Below the pieces are notes generated by a model. That model worked only from the letters and a program-made list of their open reading frames with translations, had not been told where the DNA came from and searched no databases. A DNA stretch of 64,000 nucleotides. It comes from DATNPH01 sp036703315 (lineage in GTDB: Bacteria > Cyanobacteriota > Cyanobacteriia > Cyanobacteriales > Coleofasciculaceae). The translations under genes and the position numbers were made by a program. This document shows positions 16,998-24,933 of the stretch, piece by piece (within the stretch, counting starts at the first letter, position 1; the number at the start of each line of letters is the position of its first letter). Where the stretch lies: NCBI GenBank assembly GCA_036703315.1, contig DATNPH010000146.1, positions 124,001-188,000 of the forward strand, written 5' to 3'.

Positions 16998-19049
16998 CTA
17001 CTGAATCGCAGCAGCAGGAGGCAAAATCAATTTAGGTGCGGGTGTAGCTCTACGCTGATTAGGGGCTACTTCCTGAGGTGAATCCTTCAGTAAAGCCTCC
17101 CGAATCATCCGCGCAATTACTCGTTGTGCTAAACCACCAGCAATTTTCTGTCCCATGCGCTGAGTCTCCGGCTTTAACAGGAGTTGGGGAATTATCGGCA
17201 CCAACTGCATTGGGTCAAAACCAGGAGTATCTTTTAGAATCTCCCAAATGCGCTTGATATGTTCCGCACTCTGAGCATCTTCCACCGTCGTTACTGGCAT
17301 CTTCTTTTCTGCTAAGCCGATACGCTCAAGCAGAGAATAAGTCACTTTATCAAACGTCCGACGCCCATAGGCATCTACAGCCTTAACAATTTCCTCCACC
17401 AATTGTTCGCGGATGAACTCACCGCGTTCAGACATAAGAAAATCTAGCGTTTGATTTAATACCTGGTTCAAGTCGTAATCTTGACTCATGCCAGCGTTAC
17501 GCAACAAATTTTCCAGACGGTTCCAGCGGAAATTGCCATCTTTAAATAGCAAATCCTTCAAAGAAGCCCGCAATTCCGGCGCAGGATCAGTTAATAGACG
17601 CTTTGATACGTAAGGATAAGCTTTTGAGAGTACTTTGAACTGAGGATCGACATTAATAGCAATCCCTTCTAAGGTCACCAAAGAGCGAATAATCAGCGCG
17701 TAGTAGGCAGGCACCCGAAACGGATACTCATACATCAACGCCGACAACTGGTCAGTGATGCTTTTAAAGTTGAGTTCCGCTACACTCGCTCCCAAGGCGT
17801 TATTAAAAACATTCCCCAATGCGGGGATAATCGGAGTCAAGTCTGTATCGGGTGTCAGAAACTCCAGCTTCACATAATCCTTTGCCAATCCGGCAAAGTC
17901 ACGGTTCACTAGATGGACAACCGCCTCAATCAGACCGTAGCGTTGATAAGGCTTCACTTCGCTCATCATGCCAAAGTCAAGGTAAGCCAGCTTCCCTTCA
18001 GGAGTCGCCAACAAATTGCCAGGATGAGGGTCAGCATGGAAGAATCCATGTTCCAGCAACTGCCGCAAGGAACATTGAACTCCTACATCGATTAGATGCC
18101 TTGCATCAACTCCTTGGGCTTTAATTCCCTCCATATTGGTCAGCTTTGTACCTGTGATCCACTCCATGGTTAAGACACGACGCCCTGTGTATTCCCAATA
18201 AATTCGGGGAACGTAAACATCCTGGAGCTGACCATAAAGCTCAGCGAAGCGCTCTGCATTGTGCCCTTCATGGGCGTAATCCATTTCCTCAAAGATCCGG
18301 CTGCCAAACTCATCCATAATGGCAACTAAGTCACTCCGCACCCGCTTGATGTTGTTTTGCGCCCATTGAGCAAGGCGTCGCAGAATGTAGACATCGAGAG
18401 CGATACGCCGTGCCAGTCCGGGGCGCTGCACCTTAACTGCCACAGTTTCGCCAGTCTTGAGCTTGCCTTTGTAGACTTGTCCGAGGGAGGCAGCTGCCAC
18501 GGGTTGTGGAGTAAGTTCGGCGTAAATCTCCTCTGGGCGATCGCCTAATTCTTCCTCAATAAACTGATAAGCCAGCTCATTCGGAAACGGCGGCAGTTGG
18601 TCTTGCAGCAGTGACAACTCTTCCAAGAAAACTGGCGGCACTAAATCCGGTCGTGTTGAGAGTGCCTGTCCTACCTTAATGTATGCTGGCCCCAGCTTGG
18701 TCAATATTTCCCGCAGCTGAATGGCTCGACGCCGATTATTATTAGCACTACGACCCCAAACACGATCCAACCAAAGGCTTGCAGCAAATTTGAGAGACGG
18801 CAAGACGATGGCTAAAATTCGTCCGAAGACTTGTAGAGGTGCCTTCCGGTATTTAGCGTCTATTGCCACTGGGTCGTAGCGCAGAACCTCATTGCCAACA
18901 GATGGCTTTTCCAAGATAGACGCCTCTGCTGCTTCCGTCGGACTCACCTTGTACTCAACTGTAATGGATTCTTCTTGCGTGACCTGCTTTTGTGCGACAG
19001 CTTCTGAGTCTATTTGGGGGGAAGCTAGAGAAACTACTTTAAGATTCAT
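16998..19049 (-). CDS. ABC1/UbiB (AarF) family kinase-like protein
   Basis: 683 residues. The UbiB-specific motifs are all present: KVGQALSTRPDLVP (KxGQ, near residue 140), AAASLGQVYKG (Ala-rich loop near 205), VAVKVQRPG (Lys), FFHADPHPGNLL (near 345) and the metal-binding YLDFGMM. Members are atypical kinases/ATPases bound to membranes and linked to quinone, prenyl-lipid or stress metabolism; cyanobacteria and plastids have several. The C-terminal ~200 residues end in a hydrophobic/Pro-rich tail. The ATG at 19049 starts MNLKVVSLASPQID; no better start is visible. The gene is divergent from recN with a 383-bp spacer. Confidence 0.9.
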   Translation of the reverse strand: MNLKVVSLASPQIDSEAVAQKQVTQEESITVEYKVSPTEAAEASILEKPSVGNEVLRYDPVAIDAKYRKAPLQVFGRILAIVLPSLKFAASLWLDRVWGRSANNNRRRAIQLREILTKLGPAYIKVGQALSTRPDLVPPVFLEELSLLQDQLPPFPNELAYQFIEEELGDRPEEIYAELTPQPVAAASLGQVYKGKLKTGETVAVKVQRPGLARRIALDVYILRRLAQWAQNNIKRVRSDLVAIMDEFGSRIFEEMDYAHEGHNAERFAELYGQLQDVYVPRIYWEYTGRRVLTMEWITGTKLTNMEGIKAQGVDARHLIDVGVQCSLRQLLEHGFFHADPHPGNLLATPEGKLAYLDFGMMSEVKPYQRYGLIEAVVHLVNRDFAGLAKDYVKLEFLTPDTDLTPIIPALGNVFNNALGASVAELNFKSITDQLSALMYEYPFRVPAYYALIIRSLVTLEGIAINVDPQFKVLSKAYPYVSKRLLTDPAPELRASLKDLLFKDGNFRWNRLENLLRNAGMSQDYDLNQVLNQTLDFLMSERGEFIREQLVEEIVKAVDAYGRRTFDKVTYSLLERIGLAEKKMPVTTVEDAQSAEHIKRIWEILKDTPGFDPMQLVPIIPQLLLKPETQRMGQKIAGGLAQRVIARMIREALLKDSPQEVAPNQRRATPAPKLILPPAAAIQ

Positions 19050-19197
19050 AATTAATTATAAACCGATAGAAGCGACTTTGTAAATTATTGTAACAAAATG
19101 TATCGTAGACATGACGAAAACTAGTCTATGCAGGTAAGCAATTCCCCAAACTACATTGAATCAATCTTGAGCCGAAAAAGCCCCTCTCGCATTGAAC

Positions 19198-19226
19198 TTG
19201 ACACTAAAACTACACTAAGTTGTGAT
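19198..19226 (+). promoter_or_regulatory. Putative sigma70-type promoter for recN
   Basis: TTGACA at 19198-19203, a 17-bp spacer, then TGTGAT at 19221-19226. The -35 box is perfect and the -10 box matches 4 of 6 consensus bases. It reads towards recN and leaves a ~200-base leader. The -10 box overlaps a copy of ctaagttgt, which is also half of the palindrome at 19333-19350. Confidence 0.4.
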
Positions 19227-19332
19227 AGCAATCCTAGCTAATCGGCTCCACTGCCATTAGCCTCTGCTGCTGTTTTCTTAAGTATGGATTGAGTTGACGT
19301 GTATTGCCTCTTCCCTCAAGGGGAAATTTCCT

Positions 19333-19350
19333 CTAAGTTGTACAACTTAG
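19333..19350. promoter_or_regulatory. Perfect 18-bp palindrome upstream of recN
   Basis: ctaagttgtacaacttag is an exact inverted repeat 83 bp before the recN ATG. The half-site ctaagttgt recurs at 19215-19223, over the putative -10 box. This arrangement suggests binding by a dimeric regulator. It does not match the cyanobacterial LexA box that I know, so the regulator is not identified. Confidence 0.45.
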
Positions 19351-19432
19351 GACTTAGGGTGTTGGATTATTTGTCAAGTTTATATAGCGGTTGATTCTGA
19401 GCTAGCCCCCTAATTGAAAGTTTAAACTTGCT

Positions 19433-21244
19433 ATGCTGCTTTCTTTGCGAATTCAAAACTTTGCTTTAATTGACAAACTGGAACTGGAGTTTGGTACTGG
19501 TCTGAATGTCTTGACCGGCGAAACTGGTGCTGGCAAATCGATTATTTTAGATGCGATTGATGTCGCTTTAGGTGGAAAAGTGACCAACTGGATGATGCGC
19601 ACAGGTACGGAACGAGCGATGGTGGAAGCGACATTCCGTGCTGATACTGCGTTGATGGCGTGGTTGAGTGAGCAGGAGATTGACTTTCTCGATGAGGCGG
19701 ATTTAGTTTGTAGTCGGGATATTGCTCTTAAGCAGGGAAGTCTCCGATCGCGATCACGAATCAATGGGGTTTTGGTCAATCGCCAACTGATGGATCGATT
19801 GCGCGATCGCTTGGTAGAAATCACGGCTCAAGGTCAAACCGTACAGCTGATGGCACCATCACTCCAACGAGGGCTACTCGACCTTTACGGAGGTTCCCCT
19901 CTACTTCAGCAGCGAGAGCTTGTAGCCTCTGGCTATATGACCTGCCAGGAAGCGTTAAAAGCTCTGGAGAAACGGCGGCAGTCTGAGCAACAACGCTTAC
20001 AACGACTCGATTGGTTGGAATATCAAATTCTAGAACTGAGTGCCACCAAACTTACCGATCCTGATGAACTTGAACAGCTCGAACAAGAACACCAGCGTCT
20101 TAACCATGTTGTAGAGCTACAACAGCAAAGTTATGAAGTCTATCAGGCACTCTACCAAAATGATAATGGTGCTGCGGCTTGCGCTGACTTATTAGGTGAA
20201 GCGGAAGCTAATTTAATGGATATGGTACGCTACGACCCCCAGTTGCAATCTGTACTAGATTTGGTCAGTGGAGCACTGGCACAGGTAGCCCAAGCCAGTC
20301 ACCAAATTAATGCTTATGGAGATGGATTAGAGACTGATCCTGAGCGCCTACAAGAAGTAGAGGAGCGAATTCATGCCCTCAAGCAAATTTGCCGCAAATA
20401 TGGACCGACTTTGACTGAGGCGATCGCTCATTATGAGAAACTCCAAGCTGAACTAGCAGACTTAGGCGGTGATGGTCAATCAATAGAAGAATTGGAAAAA
20501 ACTTACGCCCTATGTCAGGAAACCATGATGGAAGAATGTCATCAACTGACTCAGTTACGGCGTGCGGCGGCAAAAGAACTAGAAAAACGATTGGTGGAGG
20601 AATTGAAGCCTTTAGCGATGGAAAAGGTGCAGTTTCAAGTCGCGATCGCGCCTATTGCTGCAACATCTGCTGGAGCTGATCAAGTTACTTTTTACTTCTC
20701 TCCCAATCCAGGAGAGCCACTGCAACCGCTCTCTGCCACAGCTTCGGGTGGGGAAATGAGCCGCTTTTTGTTAGCATTGAAAGCGAGTTTTTCAAACATT
20801 AATGAGGCTTGGGGAACCTTAATTTTTGACGAAATTGATGTTGGGGTTTCTGGTCGTGTGGCACAGGCGATCGCTGAAAAACTCCATCAACTTAGTAAGC
20901 GACATCAAGTCCTTTGTGTTACTCACCAACCATTAGTTGCTGCCATGGCAGACCGACACTTCCGAGTTGATAAACAAGTGATCGATCGCCCCCCCGCACT
21001 CCAGTCAAGAAAACAATCATCAAATAAAAGCAATGGCAAAGCAACGCCTAAACTTGATGAGCAATTGCCTGAGTCAGAACTTTCTGACATTCGTACCGTC
21101 GTGCGCGTCAGTCTTCTGGACAATCATTCGACACGCCGTGAGGAAATTGCTCAGCTAGCAGGTGGACAGTCTGCTCAAGAAGCCATAACGTTTGCCGAGT
21201 CCCTGCTGGCAAAGGCGCGTCATTGGCGTCAAACCCCATCTTGA
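19433..21244 (+). CDS. recN: DNA repair protein RecN
   Basis: 603 residues of SMC-like ATPase: N-terminal MLLSLRIQNFALIDKLELEF and Walker A GETGAGKS near residue 30, a long coiled-coil middle (about 150-380, Glu/Gln/Leu-rich), signature TASGGEMSRFLLALK, Walker B TLIFDEIDVGVSG, and the Q/H region VTHQPLVAAMADRHF near the C-terminus. RecN acts early in double-strand break repair, holding DNA ends. The region after the H-loop (about 520-550, Ser/Lys/Asn-rich) is a variable linker. The ATG at 19433 matches the family start exactly. It is likely transcribed from its own promoter in the 383-bp divergent spacer. Confidence 0.96.
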   Translation: MLLSLRIQNFALIDKLELEFGTGLNVLTGETGAGKSIILDAIDVALGGKVTNWMMRTGTERAMVEATFRADTALMAWLSEQEIDFLDEADLVCSRDIALKQGSLRSRSRINGVLVNRQLMDRLRDRLVEITAQGQTVQLMAPSLQRGLLDLYGGSPLLQQRELVASGYMTCQEALKALEKRRQSEQQRLQRLDWLEYQILELSATKLTDPDELEQLEQEHQRLNHVVELQQQSYEVYQALYQNDNGAAACADLLGEAEANLMDMVRYDPQLQSVLDLVSGALAQVAQASHQINAYGDGLETDPERLQEVEERIHALKQICRKYGPTLTEAIAHYEKLQAELADLGGDGQSIEELEKTYALCQETMMEECHQLTQLRRAAAKELEKRLVEELKPLAMEKVQFQVAIAPIAATSAGADQVTFYFSPNPGEPLQPLSATASGGEMSRFLLALKASFSNINEAWGTLIFDEIDVGVSGRVAQAIAEKLHQLSKRHQVLCVTHQPLVAAMADRHFRVDKQVIDRPPALQSRKQSSNKSNGKATPKLDEQLPESELSDIRTVVRVSLLDNHSTRREEIAQLAGGQSAQEAITFAESLLAKARHWRQTPS

Positions 21245-21776
21245 GAAGAATTTAGCAATAGTGCAACTCAAAAGTCAGAATATCTTATAAATAAATCCGG
21301 CAGCTTAACAATTAACTCCTAAGGGAAAAGGCTATAAACTAGGAAATTCGGAAACCCTATCCCGTGTGCCAGTTGCCAAGGCGGTATGTGGGTTTAAGCT
21401 TCGGAGACACAAATTTTGTAAAACGGAAGACACCTATTTTCTGTTTTAATGACAAGATTATTGGCAACACCAGCAGATTCACTGTATTTTAGCGACAAGG
21501 GCAGCTTAGTCGCTGTTTATTCGTTGCTAAAAGACTAAACTGAGAGTAAAGTCGGGCTGTTCTATCAGGGTACCTAATAATATGTAAGTTAAGTTAATGA
21601 AAGTTAATGAAAGAATTGTTGCATAATAAAGACTTCTTAACCCTAGATCGGACTCGATCTAGCAACCTAGGATTATGAACATCAATCGCTAAATAACGCG
21701 AAATAACACAGCAGCTATTAAAGATTCACTGCGTTAAAGATAATCTCTAACTAGGCTCTTCACTAGAGACAAAAAT
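21245..21776. other. 532-bp leader region upstream of the cyclase gene
   Basis: No gene. A possible structured segment at about 21330-21415 has complementary stretches (gtgtgcc...ggagacac; ggaaattcggaaaccc), but it does not match a riboswitch that I can name. There is an a/t-rich direct repeat (gttaatgaaa twice) at 21592-21615 and a short palindrome (agatcggactcgatct) at 21645-21660. Confidence 0.4.
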
Positions 21777-24374
21777 ATGACAGCGGCATCTCAGAATTGG
21801 CAGACTATAGACACCCCCGTGACGAAAATGAAGGCAGCTGAGGACGTTGAAAGCCAGGGTATGCATCAACAAAATTCCTCAGGAGCTGGTGCGTTAGTCA
21901 AGAGTGGAAGAAAATTCACTGACTTTCTGGCTCCCCTTACCCAAGAAAGCTTCAGAAAAGTCGTCACGGAGGTTGAGCAGAGACTCTCAGTGGTCAATCA
22001 AACCCTGTCAATGTTGCTTGACAGCCAGGGGTTTGAGACGATTCTCCAAGAGATGTTGAATGCCATCACCTTGAAGACAGCGGAGATTCTGGGAGCAGAG
22101 CGGGCAACGGTATATTTACTGGATGAAGACAAAAATGAACTCTGGTCGATAGTAGCAGAGGGTGATGGCGAAAAACCAATAGAACTGCGGTTTCCAGCGG
22201 ATCGGGGGATTGCCGGTGAGGTGGCAACCTTCAAGCGAGTTGTTAATATCCCTTACGATTTCTACAATGACCCGCGCTCGGTGTTTGCTCAGAAGACAGA
22301 GCAAGCCGCTGGATATCGCACCTATACACAGTTGACTCTGCCTCTATTGAACGGGGAAAACTTAGTCGCTGTCGTCCAGTTGATGAACAAGTTAAAGAGC
22401 CCTCACAATCTACAAGCTCCTAGAGAGGAAAGGATTGATAAAGCAGGCTTTACAGACACGGATGTAGCACTGTTTAATGAATTCTCTCATTCGATTCGCC
22501 TGATTATAGAGTCATCCCGGTCGTTTTATGTGGCAACCCAGCGACAGCGTGCAGCAAATGCACTGATGAAGGCGACGCAATCCCTAGGTCAGCTGGGTTT
22601 GGATTTAGAAGAAACGCTCAAGCGGGTGATGGATGAAGCGGCAGAGTTAATGGAGGCGGATCGCAGTACGCTGTGGTTAGTAGACCGCGATCGCAATGAA
22701 TTGTGGGCGAAAATCCCTCAATCCGACGGTTCCATGAAGGAACTACGTGTACCAATGGGGATCGGCGTTGTTGGCAAAGTTGGTGCAACTGGGGAAGTAC
22801 TGAATATTCCCTTCGACCTATATGAGCATCCTGATGGTGCGAATGCCAAAAAAGTTGATGAGGGAACGGGTTATCGCACTTGTAGCTTACTGTGTATGCC
22901 TGTTTTTAACGCCGATAAAGAGTTAATTGGCGTTACTCAACTGTTGAATAAGAAAAAGAAGGGAGAACATCCGCCCTACAATCCTGAGGATTGGCCTAAC
23001 GCACCGGAGTGCTGGAAGGCGAGTTTTAATCAGACTGATATCGCCTTTATGGAGGCGTTTAATATTCAAGCGGGTGTAGCCCTCCAGAATGCAAAACTGT
23101 TTGCCACAGTGAAGCAGCAGGAGCAAATGCAGCGCGATATCCTGCGCAGTCTGAGTAATGGCGTGATCTCAACTGACAAATCCGGCAACATTATCGCGGT
23201 TAATGAAAGTGCCAAGCAATTGTTAGGCTTTAGCGAAAAAGACCGATTGGAGGGTCTATCGGTTCGTGAGTTAGTCAAGTTTAAAGAGGGTGACTTTGCA
23301 AAATGGTTCCGGGACGCGTTAGAAGCGGCGGACGAAAAAGCACGCCAGCAATACTACCCGGATCGAACCTTATTCGCTAAAGGTCCTGAACAACAACGTA
23401 GTGTTAACTTGTCGCTTAACACAATTGCCGATGCCACCGATGTTAATAAAGTCCTGGGTGCCCTAGTGGTTATGGACGACATCAGTGATGAGAAACGGCT
23501 CAAGAGTACGATGTATCGCTACATGACTCAGGAGTTGGCAGAGGAATTACTGAAACTGGATGATGCTAAATTAGGAGGCGATCGCAAAGACGTTTCCGTT
23601 CTGTTTTCCGATATTCGCAGCTACACCGCCTTAACCGAAAAACTAGAGGCGGAAGAGGTAGTTGGCATGCTCAATGAATATTTTGAGTCAATGGTTGAGG
23701 TGATCTTTAAGTACAAAGGCACTCTCGACAAATATATCGGTGATGCCATCATGGCAGTTTTTGGTTCACCGTTGCCACTGACGGATCATGCCTGGAGGTC
23801 GGTGCAAACAGCGGTAGAAATGCGTCATCGGTTAGTAGAATTTAATGAACGTCGCCTTGCCTGCAACAAGGAACCGATCAAAATTGGCATTGGCATTAAC
23901 TCCGACAGCGTAATTAGTGGCAATATTGGCTCAAGCAAACGGATGGAGTTCACTGCCATTGGAGACGGGGTCAACTTGGGTTCCCGCCTGGAAAGTGCCA
24001 GCAAGCAATATGGTTGTGACATCATCATTAGCGAATATACCTTTCAACCCTGTAAGGATCTGATCTGGCACAGAGAACTTGACTGTATTCGGGTTAAAGG
24101 TAAGAACGCACCAGTTAAGATTTATCAACTGGTGGGGCTACGTTCTGACCCAATTTCTGATCAGCAGCAGCAGGTGATCGAGCTTTACCATAAAGGGCGT
24201 GAGCTTTTCCTCAAGCGTAAGTTCCGTCAGGCGATGAACGAGTTTGCCTTGATTCTGGAAGAAATTGATTCTAAGGATAAGGCAGCTGAGTTACACCTTG
24301 ATCGGAGTCAGCACTTTCTCAAAAACCCCCCACCGGATGATTGGGATGGTGTCTGGACGATGACAGAGAAGTAG
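21777..24374 (+). CDS. Adenylate cyclase with GAF-GAF-PAS sensor domains
   Basis: 865 residues. Domains in order: GAF (about 75-240, AERATVYLLDEDKNELWS), GAF (about 270-440, ADRSTLWLVDRDRNELWA), PAS (about 455-570, SNGVISTDKSGNIIAVNE), then a class III cyclase domain (about 600-785): FSDIRSYTALTEKL and KYIGDAIMAVFG with both metal aspartates and the substrate lysine, and EFTAIGDGVNLGSRLE, where Thr stands at the purine-binding position as in cyanobacterial CyaB1-type adenylate cyclases. The product is therefore probably cAMP. GAF domains of this class bind cyclic nucleotides and can create feedback. A C-terminal ~80 residue tail is TPR-like. It is soluble and lies alone between two long spacers. 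Confidence 0.92.
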   Translation: MTAASQNWQTIDTPVTKMKAAEDVESQGMHQQNSSGAGALVKSGRKFTDFLAPLTQESFRKVVTEVEQRLSVVNQTLSMLLDSQGFETILQEMLNAITLKTAEILGAERATVYLLDEDKNELWSIVAEGDGEKPIELRFPADRGIAGEVATFKRVVNIPYDFYNDPRSVFAQKTEQAAGYRTYTQLTLPLLNGENLVAVVQLMNKLKSPHNLQAPREERIDKAGFTDTDVALFNEFSHSIRLIIESSRSFYVATQRQRAANALMKATQSLGQLGLDLEETLKRVMDEAAELMEADRSTLWLVDRDRNELWAKIPQSDGSMKELRVPMGIGVVGKVGATGEVLNIPFDLYEHPDGANAKKVDEGTGYRTCSLLCMPVFNADKELIGVTQLLNKKKKGEHPPYNPEDWPNAPECWKASFNQTDIAFMEAFNIQAGVALQNAKLFATVKQQEQMQRDILRSLSNGVISTDKSGNIIAVNESAKQLLGFSEKDRLEGLSVRELVKFKEGDFAKWFRDALEAADEKARQQYYPDRTLFAKGPEQQRSVNLSLNTIADATDVNKVLGALVVMDDISDEKRLKSTMYRYMTQELAEELLKLDDAKLGGDRKDVSVLFSDIRSYTALTEKLEAEEVVGMLNEYFESMVEVIFKYKGTLDKYIGDAIMAVFGSPLPLTDHAWRSVQTAVEMRHRLVEFNERRLACNKEPIKIGIGINSDSVISGNIGSSKRMEFTAIGDGVNLGSRLESASKQYGCDIIISEYTFQPCKDLIWHRELDCIRVKGKNAPVKIYQLVGLRSDPISDQQQQVIELYHKGRELFLKRKFRQAMNEFALILEEIDSKDKAAELHLDRSQHFLKNPPPDDWDGVWTMTEK

Positions 24375-24933
24375 CACGAATAAAAAGCTCCTTGATGATT
24401 AACTCGCAACTACGAGTTCGGCAAAGCTCCCTCCGTGTCTTCTCTTTACAAAGTTCAACTTGTAAGCCTAACAGATGCTCAAAATAACGGGCTTTGTTGC
24501 TGTTGTTAGCTAGTGGGAGAGAGACTCAAGGAGAGTTCATGTCTGCTCTAGGTTATTTTTAGGGATGTGAACCCCTAAAGATGACAATTGATTTCAACAT
24601 TGAGCACTACCCATGCCTAAAGTGCGTGGTAGTGCGATTGTTTCTTTGTTGGTAGCAGCCAAGATTCGCTTACAACTTTTATATTAGTTATTGACTAGCT
24701 CTTAATGGCTTAGCTAAGAGCCAACTATTCGTTGGTAAGAGTAACCGAGCTAAGGTGTTTTCTTCCGTTTGAGCCTGTCTGCTGCTGGAGTGACTTTCGC
24801 CTATTCACACCAGAGCTGTGGGTGTATCCAATGCTGTGTGCAAGACTGGACAAAAAGTGGTAAAGGCATTGAATTGTCACAGCAACGGGCTACTAAAGGC
24901 AAATCATTGCTAGTTTTTAGTTATTAGTTGTAA
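24375..24933. other. 559-bp intergenic region
   Basis: No gene or RNA recognised. An imperfect hairpin (tagctcttaatggcttagctaagagcc, about 24697-24723) is the only clear secondary-structure element. The promoter of the following kinase is probably here but cannot be placed. Confidence 0.4.

Noticed and set aside
21330..21415. Possible riboswitch upstream of the cyclase
   Set aside because: Complementary stretches exist but no known riboswitch consensus can be matched by eye.
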